Assembly: GCA_022843465.1 (NCBI GenBank)
Contig: JALHNO010000010.1
Span: 83,771 to 147,770 of the forward strand
Direction: 5' to 3'
Length of the DNA stretch: 64,000 nucleotides
Source of the DNA: Pseudomonadota bacterium
GTDB lineage: Bacteria > Pseudomonadota > Gammaproteobacteria > Xanthomonadales > Ahniellaceae
Each line of letters starts with the position of its first letter. Position 1 is the first letter of the stretch. Positions 44,568-53,794 of this stretch are shown in pieces. The position numbers and the translations under genes are program-made. Under the pieces are notes generated by a model. It was given only the letters and a program-made list of their open reading frames with translations, was not told where the DNA came from and did no database searches.

Positions 44568-45491
44568 ATGAATCTCAAACTCAGCTCGCTGTCCCTGGCT
44601 TTGTTCGCGGCGCTCTCGCTGACGGCCTGCGGTGACAAGGAGTCCAAGACCGCAGACGCCGCCAAGGCCGCTGTAGCAGCCACGGCCGCGTCGCCCCAGG
44701 CGGCCATCGAGGCGGCGGCCAAGAGCATGCGGGACGGCAATCTGAAGGCCATCGTCGAAACCAGCGTGCCCCCGCAGTACCTGGACCAGGTGCGTGGCAA
44801 GTGGGCCGAGAAGATGAGCGCGGATCCGATCACCGATGCCGACCGCGCCGAGTTCAAGGAAAACCTGGACAAGCTGACCGCAGCCGATGCCGAAGCCAGG
44901 CTCTGGGCCGAGCTGGAGCCGCTGCTGACCCAGAAGCAGGCCGAGCTGAGCATGCAGATGCCGATGTTGATCGGCATTGGCCGCGGCGTCATCGCTTCCG
45001 GCGTTCAGCAGCGTGAAGACCTCAACGAAGCCCAGAAGACCCAGGCGCTCGCCGCTGTCGATGCGTTTGCCAGTTGGGCAGAGACCGCCAAGTTCACCGA
45101 CCCGGTTCTGGCGCAGAAATCCATCGGCGTTGTCTGCAAGACCGCGCGCGACCTCGATCTGCAGTCGCTCGATGCGGTACGCGCCTTGAATTTTGACCAG
45201 GCGCTGGCGAAGGGCGATATCGCGTTCAACGGTATAAAGCAGTTGCTGGAAGTCTATGGCTTCTCGCTCAACCAGACCTTCGACAGTGTCCGCACCGAGC
45301 TGGTTTCCGAGAGTGCCGAGGCCGCCAAGGTCAAGGTCAACTACCAAATGTTGGGTACCCCGCTGACCTTCGAGACCGACATGGTGAAGTTCGATGGTCG
45401 CTGGTATGGCAAGGAATCTCTGAGCAATCTGCAGAAGCAGGCGGCCGAAGGAGAGGTCGCTGCGGTCGAGGGATCGGAATCCAACGGTTGA
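44568..45491 (+). CDS. Lipoprotein of unknown function
   Basis: This 307-residue protein starts at the ATG at 44568 behind TGGAGCG. The signal peptide MNLKLSSLSLALFAALSLTAC ends in a lipobox LTAC. The mature part opens with an Ala/Lys/Thr-rich linker and then two helical domains (around MPMLIGIGRGVIASG, LDAVRALNFDQALAKGD) and a final beta-rich segment (VKVNYQMLGTPLTFETDMV). No family is recognised. It ends 40 bp before plsB and is preceded by the structured leader. It probably sits in the outer or inner membrane facing the periplasm. Confidence 0.85.
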   Translation: MNLKLSSLSLALFAALSLTACGDKESKTADAAKAAVAATAASPQAAIEAAAKSMRDGNLKAIVETSVPPQYLDQVRGKWAEKMSADPITDADRAEFKENLDKLTAADAEARLWAELEPLLTQKQAELSMQMPMLIGIGRGVIASGVQQREDLNEAQKTQALAAVDAFASWAETAKFTDPVLAQKSIGVVCKTARDLDLQSLDAVRALNFDQALAKGDIAFNGIKQLLEVYGFSLNQTFDSVRTELVSESAEAAKVKVNYQMLGTPLTFETDMVKFDGRWYGKESLSNLQKQAAEGEVAAVEGSESNG

Positions 45492-45531
45492 CCGACCTCG
45501 GATCGTCCTGTCGCAACTTGGGGACCCGTCC

Positions 45532-48054
45532 ATGGCCATACATCCGATGAGCATGCCCGGAACAGCGGTGCCAGAAATCCGCGCACCGCTGCCGTGGCGG
45601 ATTCTGGGGGCGTTGATCCGCCCCTGGCTCAAGATCAAGACCGAGCCGCCGCAGCCCGAGCAACGACTTGAGAGCAGCGATGCCCCGGTCGTGTATCTGC
45701 TGGAGCGCTACGGCCTGTCCAATGCGCTGATCCTCGAAGAGGCCTGCCGTCAGCATCAGTTGCCGCCGCCGCTGTTGCCGATGCCGGGCGGCTATCTGCG
45801 CAAGCAGCGCTCGCTGCTGGCCCTGTCGCGACGCGAGGGCTCGGGCATCTTCGGACGTCCGCGCAATCGTACGCACTCGGAAGGCCTGGCCCAGCTGGTG
45901 GTGGCGGTGCGTGCCAATCCGGCCCTGGATGTGCGGGTGGTGCCGGTATCGATCTTCGTCGGCCGCGCCCCGGCGCGCGAGTCGGGCTGGTTCAGCGTCC
46001 TGTTCTCCGAGAACTGGGCGATGGTGGGTCGCTTCCGGCGTTTTCTGGCCGTGCTGCTGAACGGTCGCGACACCATCGTGCATTTTTCCGAGACCATCAG
46101 CCTGCGCGAAGTGGTCAGCGAGGGCATGGACGTCGAGCGCACCGTGCGCAAGGCCAGCCGGGTCATGCGCGCGCATTTCTCGCGTTTGCGTACCGCCGTC
46201 ATCGGCCCGGATCTTTCGCATCGACGCACCCTGATCGATGCCGTGATGAATGCCGATCCGGTGCGTCAGGCGATGCTGACCACGGCCAGCAAGGAATCGC
46301 TGTCGAGCACCCAGGTCGAGGGACGTGCGCGCTCCTATGCCTGGGAAGTCGCCGCCGACTATTCGCCGCCGGCAGTGCGCTCAGCCTCTTTCCTGCTCAA
46401 GTCGGTCTGGACCAAGTTGTTCGACGGCATCCAGATCCACCACTTCGATACCCTCAAGCAGGTCGCGCCCGGCCACGAAGTGATCTACGTGCCCTGCCAC
46501 CGCAGTCATATGGACTATCTGCTGGTGTCCTATCTGCTGTACGAGAACGGCATCGTGCCGCCGCATATCGCCGCTGGCGTCAATCTCAATCTGCCGGTGA
46601 TCGGTGGCTTGTTGCGCAAGGGCGGTGCGTTTTTCCTGCGTCGCAGCTTCAAGGCCAATGCGCTGTATTCAGCGGTGTTCTCCGAGTACGTGACGCAATT
46701 GTTCCGCCGCGGGGTATCCCTCGAGTACTTCATCGAGGGTGGCCGCAGTCGCAGCGGCCGGCTGCTCGATCCGCGTGCCGGCATGCTGGCGATGACGGTC
46801 AAGAGTTTCCTCGCCGAGTCGCGCCGGCCGGTGGTGTTCCAGCCGGTCTACATCGGCTATGAGCGTCTGCTCGAAGGCAAGTCCTATATCGGTGAGCTTT
46901 CGGGCCAGCCCAAGGAAAAGGAATCCCTGTTCGGGCTGCTGCGTTCGCTCAAGCTGCTGCGTGAGCGCTATGGCAAGGTCGCGGTCAGTTTTGGCGAGCC
47001 GATCCATCTGGTCTCGCATCTTGATGCGGCCGCGCCCAACTGGCGTCAGGACGCCCGCGACAGCGATCGACCGGAGTGGTTCGGCGCCACGGTCAATGCA
47101 TTGGCCGACCGGATTGCCGTCAACATCAATCGTAGCGCCGACGTCAATCCGGTCAACCTGCTCGCGCTCGCCCTGCTGGCGACACCCAAGCATGCGATGG
47201 CCGAGGACGATCTGCTGCGTCAGATCGGCCTGTTCAAGCAATTGATCGAAGTGCTGCCGTATTCCGATCGGGTCACCATGACCGCGATGAGCCCGGCCGA
47301 AATCATCGCCTACGGCGAGCGCATGAAGGTGATCGAGCGCGTCAAGCATCCGCTCGGTGATGTGCTGCGCGCCGAAGGTGACAACGGCGTGCTGCTGAGC
47401 TATTTCCGCAACAATGTGCTGCACCTGCTGGCGACACCGGCCTGGGTCGCCTGCTGTTTTCTCAATAACCGGCGGCTGCAGCGTGCCACCGTCGAGCGGC
47501 TCGGTCGCTTCATCTATCCGTTTCTGCAGGGCGAGCTGTTCCTGGCCTGGGATGCCGAAGGCTTTGCTGCCGAGGTTCAGAAGACGGTCGAGGTCTTTGT
47601 CGGGATGGGTCTGCTCGAGTACGAGGACGAGGGCAAGTATCTGCGCCGTCGCATCGGCCAGACTGACGAGGCCTACCAGCTACGGGTGATCGCGATGAGT
47701 CTGCTGCAGGCGTTCGAGCGCTATTACATCGCGCTCGCCCTGCTGGTGAAGAGTGGTCCTGGCGTGCTGTCGACATCGGAACTGGAAAACCACTGTCAGC
47801 ACACCGCGCAGCGGCTGTCCCTGCTGCATACGCAGGCGGCACCGGAGTTCTTCGACAAGTCCCTGTTCCGCGGATTCATCGGCGTCCTGCGCGAGCGCCG
47901 GATTGTCTGGTTGAACGATCAGGCCAAGCTCGATTTCGGCGATGAACTCGGTGCCATGGCGAGCGATTCCAAGCTGATTCTCAGCCGCGAGCTGCGCCAC
48001 TCGATCCTCAAGCTTGCCAGCGACCCCGATCGCAGCAACGAAGTGGCGGCATAG
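45532..48054 (+). CDS. plsB: Glycerol-3-phosphate acyltransferase PlsB
   Basis: This 840-residue inner membrane enzyme transfers an acyl chain to position 1 of glycerol-3-phosphate, the first step of phospholipid synthesis. The acyltransferase block I is CHRSHMDYLL (the HxxxxD catalytic pair) and block III is FIEGGRSRSGRLLDPR. Block IV region VVFQPVYIGYERLLEG and long helical flanks fit the gammaproteobacterial PlsB. Length is close to the E. coli protein. GGGGA precedes the ATG at 45532. Confidence 0.96.
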   Translation: MAIHPMSMPGTAVPEIRAPLPWRILGALIRPWLKIKTEPPQPEQRLESSDAPVVYLLERYGLSNALILEEACRQHQLPPPLLPMPGGYLRKQRSLLALSRREGSGIFGRPRNRTHSEGLAQLVVAVRANPALDVRVVPVSIFVGRAPARESGWFSVLFSENWAMVGRFRRFLAVLLNGRDTIVHFSETISLREVVSEGMDVERTVRKASRVMRAHFSRLRTAVIGPDLSHRRTLIDAVMNADPVRQAMLTTASKESLSSTQVEGRARSYAWEVAADYSPPAVRSASFLLKSVWTKLFDGIQIHHFDTLKQVAPGHEVIYVPCHRSHMDYLLVSYLLYENGIVPPHIAAGVNLNLPVIGGLLRKGGAFFLRRSFKANALYSAVFSEYVTQLFRRGVSLEYFIEGGRSRSGRLLDPRAGMLAMTVKSFLAESRRPVVFQPVYIGYERLLEGKSYIGELSGQPKEKESLFGLLRSLKLLRERYGKVAVSFGEPIHLVSHLDAAAPNWRQDARDSDRPEWFGATVNALADRIAVNINRSADVNPVNLLALALLATPKHAMAEDDLLRQIGLFKQLIEVLPYSDRVTMTAMSPAEIIAYGERMKVIERVKHPLGDVLRAEGDNGVLLSYFRNNVLHLLATPAWVACCFLNNRRLQRATVERLGRFIYPFLQGELFLAWDAEGFAAEVQKTVEVFVGMGLLEYEDEGKYLRRRIGQTDEAYQLRVIAMSLLQAFERYYIALALLVKSGPGVLSTSELENHCQHTAQRLSLLHTQAAPEFFDKSLFRGFIGVLRERRIVWLNDQAKLDFGDELGAMASDSKLILSRELRHSILKLASDPDRSNEVAA

Positions 48055-48067
48055 GGACCGGCGACCG

Positions 48068-48457
48068 ATGCGGCCGCCCGCGCGCGAGGCCTGGCGGCGA
48101 TTGCCGTGGCGGCGCTGGATTGCCCGCGGCATCCTGCTTGGCCTGTGTGCTGCGACGGTGCTGGGCATCGCCGTGTTCGTCAGTCAGCGCGCATCGCCGG
48201 GTGCTGCGCATCCGGGCCTGGCCGGCGGCTGGCTGGTCTACCTTGGGCTTGGGATTGCCAGCCTTGCGGCGCTGATCGCGTTGCTCGCCCGCCGCCGCCA
48301 TGGACTGCGCGCACTGACCCTGATCAGTGTCCTGGTGTTTGCGTTTGAAGCCCTGCAGTTCGGCTGGGGACTGCATCTGGCGCGCGTGCCGATCGCCCTG
48401 CTGCTGGCCTGGTGGGCGGATCGCCAGCTACCCGCGATGCACGCATCGGAAGCGTGA
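48068..48457 (+). CDS. Small integral membrane protein, unknown
   Basis: This 129-residue protein, from the ATG at 48068, has a basic start (MRPPAREAWRRLPWRRW) and about four hydrophobic segments: GILLGLCAATVLGIAVFV, LVYLGLGIASLAALIALLA, LTLISVLVFAFEAL and VPIALLLAWWA. No motif is recognised. It lies 13 bp after plsB and may be cotranscribed. It is convergent with the YdcH-type gene. Confidence 0.65.
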   Translation: MRPPAREAWRRLPWRRWIARGILLGLCAATVLGIAVFVSQRASPGAAHPGLAGGWLVYLGLGIASLAALIALLARRRHGLRALTLISVLVFAFEALQFGWGLHLARVPIALLLAWWADRQLPAMHASEA

Positions 48458-48473
48458 TCGGCAGCGCGCCGGT

Positions 48474-48683
48474 TCAGGCGTCGAGATCCGGAATCAGCTT
48501 GGATTCGTAGAACGAGATCATGTCCTTGATCTTCAGCTTGCGCTTCTTCATGCGCGTGAGGTGCAGCTGATCGGTGGCGATGTCCGAGGACAGCCGGTTG
48601 ATCGCCTGATCGAGGTCGCGGTGCTCGACCTTCAACTCCATCAGGGCACGCGCGGCAGAAGCGGAATCGGTGCTGTCGTTCAT
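48474..48683 (-). CDS. YdcH family protein (DUF465)
   Basis: This 69-residue protein is nearly all helical: KVEHRDLDQAINRL, then LTRMKKRKLKIKDMISFYE. The RMKKxKLxxKD stretch is typical of DUF465/YdcH proteins, whose role is unknown. It has no signal peptide. The gene overlaps nothing and is convergent with the membrane protein gene and divergent from ttcA. Confidence 0.88.
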   Translation of the reverse strand: MNDSTDSASAARALMELKVEHRDLDQAINRLSSDIATDQLHLTRMKKRKLKIKDMISFYESKLIPDLDA

Positions 48684-48863
48684 GGTGGCTCGCGATCGAC
48701 TGGTGGCAGTCTAGCGCGAATGGTACGGCGATTCTCCGGCAGGCGGCGACCCCGGCAAGTCTGCGCCGTCCCTGGGCATCGGCCATTCTTCGCAATGCCG
48801 TGCACACGACACCCCGGGTAGAGCTGCTCCGCTACAATGACGACCCATTTTCTGGAGGCTGCC

Positions 48864-49751
48864 ATGAGCCTCGCCATCGATTCCGCCGATAGCCTCGAAC
48901 ATTCCCGCTTGACCAAGCGCCTGCGCCACCAGGTTGGCCAGGCCATTGCCGATTTCCGGATGATCGGCGAGGGCGACCGGGTCATGGTCTGCCTGTCCGG
49001 CGGCAAGGATTCCTACACCCTGCTCGATATCCTGCGCCAGTTGCAGGCGAAGGCGCCGGTGCGCTTTGAATTGCATGCGGTGCATCTGGATCAGAAGCAG
49101 CCGGATTACGATCCCGCCATCCTGCCGGCCTACCTCGAATCGATCGGCATGCCGTACACGATTCTGGAGCAGGACACCTACAGCGTGGTCAAGCGCGTGG
49201 TGCCGGAAGGCAAGACCATGTGCGGCCTGTGTTCGCGACTGCGCCGCGGCTCGCTGTACAGTTTTGCCGAGCGCGAGGGCTTTACCCGCATCGCATTGGG
49301 CCACCATCGTGACGATATCGTCGAGACGATGTTTCTCAATCTCTTCTATCACGCCAAGCTGGCCGCGATGCCGCCCAAGCTGCAATCCGATGATGGCAAG
49401 CACATCCTGATCCGGCCACTGGCCTACTGCGCGGAATCGGATATCGCGGCGTATTCTGCCGCCCGTCAGCATCCGATCATGCCGTGCAACCTCTGCGGTT
49501 CGCAGGAAACCCTGCAGCGCAAGGCGATCAAGGCCATGCTCGGTGAATGGGAGCGCCAGACACCCGGCCGCATCGACAATATCCTGCGTGGGCTGGGCGA
49601 CATCCGGCCTTCGCAGCTGGCCGATCACAAGCTGTTTGATTTCGTCGGACTGGGCAGCGCTGTCGATACGGCTCAGCCCGGCTGGTCGACCGACGAGCCT
49701 GCTGTGCCCGGGCGCCGACCGTTTCCGATCGCCCTGGTCGCCCAGGACTGA
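48864..49751 (+). CDS. ttcA: tRNA 2-thiocytidine biosynthesis protein TtcA
   Basis: This 295-residue enzyme thiolates C32 in certain tRNAs. The start at 48864 follows GGAGG; a longer frame begins at 48837. The PP-loop is [10 protein letters not shown], and iron-sulfur cysteines are in [11 protein letters not shown] (CxxC) and PCNLCGSQE (CxxC). The order and spacing match the TtcA/TtuA family, with [17 protein letters not shown] near the middle. Cytosolic and full length. Confidence 0.95.
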   Translation: MSLAIDSADSLEHSRLTKRLRHQVGQAIADFRMIGEGDRVMVCLSGGKDSYTLLDILRQLQAKAPVRFELHAVHLDQKQPDYDPAILPAYLESIGMPYTILEQDTYSVVKRVVPEGKTMCGLCSRLRRGSLYSFAEREGFTRIALGHHRDDIVETMFLNLFYHAKLAAMPPKLQSDDGKHILIRPLAYCAESDIAAYSAARQHPIMPCNLCGSQETLQRKAIKAMLGEWERQTPGRIDNILRGLGDIRPSQLADHKLFDFVGLGSAVDTAQPGWSTDEPAVPGRRPFPIALVAQD

Positions 49752-49801
49752 TTTTCCACCCCTCGCTGCCGGTGTGGCCATGGCCGCGCCCTGGAGTTCG
49801 C

Positions 49802-50716
49802 ATGTTTTTTCGCAACGTCACCCTGTTTCGTTTCCCGGTAGAAAACCTCGCCAAGCTCAAGAACCTTGAAGAAAGGCTGGCCGAGCACGCCCTGCGGCCC
49901 TGCGGTCCACTGGAGTTGTCCACGCGCGGCTGGGTGTCGCCGTTCGGCCGCGGCGAGGAAGTCTTCAGCCACGCGGTCGGTCCCTACGTCCTGCTCAATC
50001 TCGGCGGAGAAGACAAGCTGCTGCCAGGCTCGGTGGTGAATCAGGCCCTCGGCGAGAAGCTGGAAAAGCTCGAGAAGCATCGCGGCAAGCCGGTCGGTGG
50101 CCGCGAGCGCCGCAAGCTCAAGGACGAGGTGCTGACCGAGTTGATGCCGCGTGCGCTGGCCCGGCCCAGTCGCCTGCTCGGCTATCTGGATACCGAGAAG
50201 GGCTGGATTGCGGTCGACAGCGCCTCGCGCAAGGCCGCCGAAACCTTCGTCAGCAAGCTGCGCGAGGCGCTCGGCAGCTTCCCGGCGGTCCAGGCCGAGG
50301 CCGAGGAATCGCCGCGTGCCGTGATGACCGAGTGGCTGATCGATGGCCGTCTGCCCAAGGGCTGGCAGCTCGGAGACGAGTGCGAGCTCAAGGATCCGGC
50401 CGACCAGGGCGCCATCGTGCGCTGTCGCCGCCAGGAATTGGAGAGTGACGAGGTGCGCGAGCACCTGAAGAGCGGCAAGCAGGTCACCCAGCTGGCCCTG
50501 GTGTTCGAGGACCGGATGCGCTTCGTGCTGGACGAGAATCTGGCGGTCCGCAAGTTCAAACTACTGGATATTGCGACCGAATCCTTGGAAAGTGGCGACC
50601 GTGCCTCGGCGAATGCTGAACTGGATGCACGCTTCGCCTTGATGTCACACGAATTGGCTTTACTTCTCGGTGCAATCGAAACGATATTCGGGGTGCCGCG
50701 CCCGCACGGGGGATAG
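49802..50716 (+). CDS. rdgC: Recombination-associated protein RdgC
   Basis: This 304-residue DNA-binding ring protein starts at the ATG at 49802 (MFFRNVTLFRF) behind GGAG; the longer frame lacks this site. Features match the family: the N-terminal RFPVENLAKLKNLEERLAEH, the WVSPFGRGEEVFSHAVG segment, and the C-terminal LDARFALMSHELALLLGAIE. RdgC modulates RecA-mediated exchange. No partner gene is adjacent except the YgjP-like gene 38 bp downstream. Confidence 0.95.
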   Translation: MFFRNVTLFRFPVENLAKLKNLEERLAEHALRPCGPLELSTRGWVSPFGRGEEVFSHAVGPYVLLNLGGEDKLLPGSVVNQALGEKLEKLEKHRGKPVGGRERRKLKDEVLTELMPRALARPSRLLGYLDTEKGWIAVDSASRKAAETFVSKLREALGSFPAVQAEAEESPRAVMTEWLIDGRLPKGWQLGDECELKDPADQGAIVRCRRQELESDEVREHLKSGKQVTQLALVFEDRMRFVLDENLAVRKFKLLDIATESLESGDRASANAELDARFALMSHELALLLGAIETIFGVPRPHGG

Positions 50717-50754
50717 TCCTCCTGGCGGCGGGCCCCAAGGCTGAACAGGGCACA

Positions 50755-51522
50755 ATGGAACCGCAGGCCGAACAGTTCGTCGATCTGGAAACGCCCAACG
50801 GCAGGACCGTACGCGTGCTCACGCGGACTCATCCGCGCGCGCGCCGGCTGTCGCTGACGGTGGGGGCTGGCGGTCCCCGGCTTTCCGCGCCGGCGGGCAC
50901 GCACCATTCCACGATGCGGGCTTTCCTGCGCGAGAACGCGCTCTGGGTTCAGAAGAAGCTGCGCGAACTGGACCTGACCTCGCGCAAGCTGGCGCCGCCG
51001 ACGCCCGGTCGCGCCGAAACCCTGGCTTTCCGTGGTGTCGAACTGCCGGTCCGATGGGAGTACGGCGCCTTCCCGCGGGTCCGGCTCGAGCGCAATGAAC
51101 TGGTGATCAGTCTGAACCTTGGTCATGCCGAAGTGGCGCGCCATGCCCAGCGCGCGATGCGAAATTTTCTGGTCAGCGAGATGCGCCGGGAGGTCTCGCG
51201 CCTGGTTGCCTACTATTCGTTGCTGGTCGGCAAGACTCCGACCGCGTTCCGCTTCATCCCGATGCGCACGCTCTGGGGCAGTCTCAGCAGCGGCGGCCGG
51301 ATGTCACTGGATCTTTCCCTTATCCTGGCGCCGCCCAAGGCGCTGGAATACGTCATCGTTCACGAGATGTGCCATCTCTGGGTGCGCAATCACGGACCAA
51401 GATTCTGGGCGCGGGTGGCCCAGGTGTTTCCCGATGTCGACCAGCAGCGCGATTGGCTCAATGAGCAGGGTCACAGCATCAAGCATGAGATATCACGGTG
51501 GATCGGCGTCCGCATGGACTAG
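50755..51522 (+). CDS. YgjP-like zinc metallopeptidase (DUF45)
   Basis: This 255-residue protein has the zinc-binding HEMCHLWVRNHG with ligands His203, His207 and His213 and catalytic Glu204. The upstream TAFRFIPMRTLWGSLSSGG, typical of this family, and RARRLSLTVG near residue 30 agree with YgjP-type M48-related peptidases. It follows rdgC. The physiological substrate is unknown; some relatives act on regulators of DNA repair. Cytosolic, no signal peptide. Confidence 0.88.
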   Translation: MEPQAEQFVDLETPNGRTVRVLTRTHPRARRLSLTVGAGGPRLSAPAGTHHSTMRAFLRENALWVQKKLRELDLTSRKLAPPTPGRAETLAFRGVELPVRWEYGAFPRVRLERNELVISLNLGHAEVARHAQRAMRNFLVSEMRREVSRLVAYYSLLVGKTPTAFRFIPMRTLWGSLSSGGRMSLDLSLILAPPKALEYVIVHEMCHLWVRNHGPRFWARVAQVFPDVDQQRDWLNEQGHSIKHEISRWIGVRMD

Positions 51523-51608
51523 CGGAAACTCTTGAGATCTCCGCGGCAACCGCTCCTGCCTTGCCCAATCTTCGTCCATCCGTTGACTCGTACGCGGTTC
51601 GGGTGCCG

Positions 51609-52457
51609 TCAGCTGCGCAGTGCGCGGGCGACCTGATCTGGAATTTCCATGTGCAGATGATGCGAGCCGGCGAGCCGGCTGACCGAGAGATTCGGCACCA
51701 GCGCGAGCCGCTCAGACATCAGGCTGTATTCGACGAAGGGCATTGCCGGCTCCGCCAGCACCAGGGAAGCGCGGCAGCGAATGCCGATCAGGCAATTGCG
51801 AACCTGTTCCTCGGTCATGCGCATCGCGCTGGTCAAGGTCAGGCGCGGATCGCTGCTCCAGACAAAGCCACCTTCGACGGCGCGGGTGCCGCGGGTGACC
51901 AGCGCCTGGGCTGCCTCGGCGGTCAACGGCATCTGCGGATGCTGTCGGCGTGCAGCGGCCGGTGCTTCGAGATCGGGAAACACGCGTAGTTGCTTGGAGT
52001 CGATCACCGAACGATCGAGCAGGGCGGCGCGCAGGAGCCCCAGGGTTTTTTCAGCCTGCGTGCTGATCGGGCCCAGCGCCTCGATCAGATAGAGCGTGTC
52101 GACGCGCTCCGGCACGCTGGCGGCCAGCACGCTGCTGATGGCGCCGCCGAGAGAATGGCCGAGCAGGCTGAAGCGGTCCCAGCCGAGGGCGTCGACACAA
52201 CACAGCACATCGTGCAGATAGTCGACGTAGTGGTACCAGGCACCGCGTGGACGATGATCGGATTGGCCGTGACCGGGCAGGTCAATCGCCACCACATCAT
52301 GATCGGCAAACCAGGGCGCCAGTGCGTCAAAGCTGGCGGCGTTGTCGAGCCAGCCGTGGATCGCCAGGAGCTTAGGGCCGGCCCGATTGCCGCTGCGGCG
52401 CGCGGCCAGGCTCAGCTGGGGCAGGGTGATGCGGATATCTTCCGTCACTGCACTCAT
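51609..52457 (-). CDS. Alpha/beta-fold hydrolase
   Basis: This 282-residue enzyme has the oxyanion HGW (34-36), nucleophile Ser102 in LLGHSLGGAISS, an acid in the middle and the His near the C-terminus (LAGSHHLHMEIP). The tail matches esterase and hydrolase members of the MhpC type. The substrate cannot be assigned. Its start overlaps the hemH stop by 4 bp (ATGA), so it is cotranslated with ferrochelatase. Confidence 0.9.
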   Translation of the reverse strand: MSAVTEDIRITLPQLSLAARRSGNRAGPKLLAIHGWLDNAASFDALAPWFADHDVVAIDLPGHGQSDHRPRGAWYHYVDYLHDVLCCVDALGWDRFSLLGHSLGGAISSVLAASVPERVDTLYLIEALGPISTQAEKTLGLLRAALLDRSVIDSKQLRVFPDLEAPAAARRQHPQMPLTAEAAQALVTRGTRAVEGGFVWSSDPRLTLTSAMRMTEEQVRNCLIGIRCRASLVLAEPAMPFVEYSLMSERLALVPNLSVSRLAGSHHLHMEIPDQVARALRS

Positions 52458-53575
52458 GATTTGGCATCCTGATCAAAGGCCGGGCGGGCAGCGGCGTGGC
52501 GCTCGGCGCTCTGCTGCAGGGCGATGGCAGACAGCGGATCAGCAGGCATCCACTCCGGCCAGTGCGCGGTCTGTTTGCGCACCAGTTCGGCAAGGAAGCC
52601 GATGTGATCGGGCTCGGCATTCAATGCCGGAATGTAGTGAAAGCGTTCGCCGCCGGCGGCCAGAAAGCGCTCGCGCTCGCCGATCGAAATTTCCTCGATG
52701 GTCTCGAGGCAATCCACGGCGAAAGCGGGGCAGATCACGTCGATGCTGGTTACCCCGGTGCGCGCGAGGCGGACCAGTTCCTGATCGGTGTAAGGGTGCA
52801 GCCAGCGCTCGCGGCCAACCCGCGACTGGAAGGAAACACTCCAGCTGCCGGCGTCCAGCTGCAACTGTTCAGCGGTCGCGCGTGCAGTCGCCAGACACTG
52901 GCAGTAGTAGGGATCGCCGGCGCGCAGATAGCGCTCGGGGATTCCATGGAACGAGAACAGCAGATGCTGGCCGCGGCCATTGCTCTGCCAGCTTGCTCGC
53001 ACCCGATCGGCGAGCAGGCCTGCGTAGCCGGGTTCGCCGTAGTAGTCACTGACGAAGTGCAGTTCGGGCACCCAGCGCCAGCGCTGCAGCTGCCGTGCCA
53101 CCACGTCGAATACCGAACCAGTCGTCGTCCCGGAGTACTGTGGATACAGGGGCACAACCAGCAGGCGTCGCAGATTGCGTTGCGACAGCTGGTCCAGCAC
53201 CGCGCTGAGTGCAGGCGCGCCATAGCGCATGGCGAGCAGCACTTCGACCGCCTCGTGCCCCTTCTCGCGCAACTGGCGCTGGACACCCTCAGCAAGATCG
53301 CGGCTATGAAAGAGCAAGGGTGAGCCCCGTTCGGTCCATACCTTCTGATACGCCCGCGCCGAACGCGCCGGACGGATCCTCAGGATGACCCCGTGCAGGA
53401 TCAGTCGCCACAGCAGCCGGGGCAGCTCGATGACCCGGGGATCGGCGAGAAATTCGGCCAGGTAGCGGCGTACCGCCGTGGCCGTGGGGGCCTGCGGGGT
53501 GCCCAGATTGACCAGCACGACGGCGGCCAGCGGGGTCTGACCATGGCGAAAATCGGCTTGGCCGTGGTATTTCAT
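52454..53575 (-). CDS. hemH: Ferrochelatase
   Basis: This 373-residue enzyme inserts ferrous iron into protoporphyrin IX, the last step of heme synthesis. The ATG at 53575 (MKYHGQADFRHGQ) follows AAGGAA and the longer frame is dropped. The catalytic His is in LFSFHGIPERYL, and the C-terminal ECLETIEEI-type motif (DCLETIEEISIGER) with Glu is present, along with VVLVNLGTPQAP at the N-terminus. The C-terminal ~50 residues extend beyond the usual core. Overlaps the hydrolase gene downstream. Confidence 0.95.
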   Translation of the reverse strand: MKYHGQADFRHGQTPLAAVVLVNLGTPQAPTATAVRRYLAEFLADPRVIELPRLLWRLILHGVILRIRPARSARAYQKVWTERGSPLLFHSRDLAEGVQRQLREKGHEAVEVLLAMRYGAPALSAVLDQLSQRNLRRLLVVPLYPQYSGTTTGSVFDVVARQLQRWRWVPELHFVSDYYGEPGYAGLLADRVRASWQSNGRGQHLLFSFHGIPERYLRAGDPYYCQCLATARATAEQLQLDAGSWSVSFQSRVGRERWLHPYTDQELVRLARTGVTSIDVICPAFAVDCLETIEEISIGERERFLAAGGERFHYIPALNAEPDHIGFLAELVRKQTAHWPEWMPADPLSAIALQQSAERHAAARPAFDQDAKS

Positions 53576-53794
53576 CGACGTGTTCCTTGCAATGCGCTGC
53601 GTTGCATACCATATCCTGTGTCGGCTGGGCGTTTCCGCCACAAGCAGTGGGGCTGGCGCCGGTGGCCACCACGGTTGGTCCCGGGTTGTCGGCCCAGGCT
53701 TTGATTTTGCGCCTCACGCGGCTAGAATCGAAGCTGCCATGATCGCCCTCGTGGCTGACGATTACAGCAGTACATACCTAGAAAAGGATCGCCC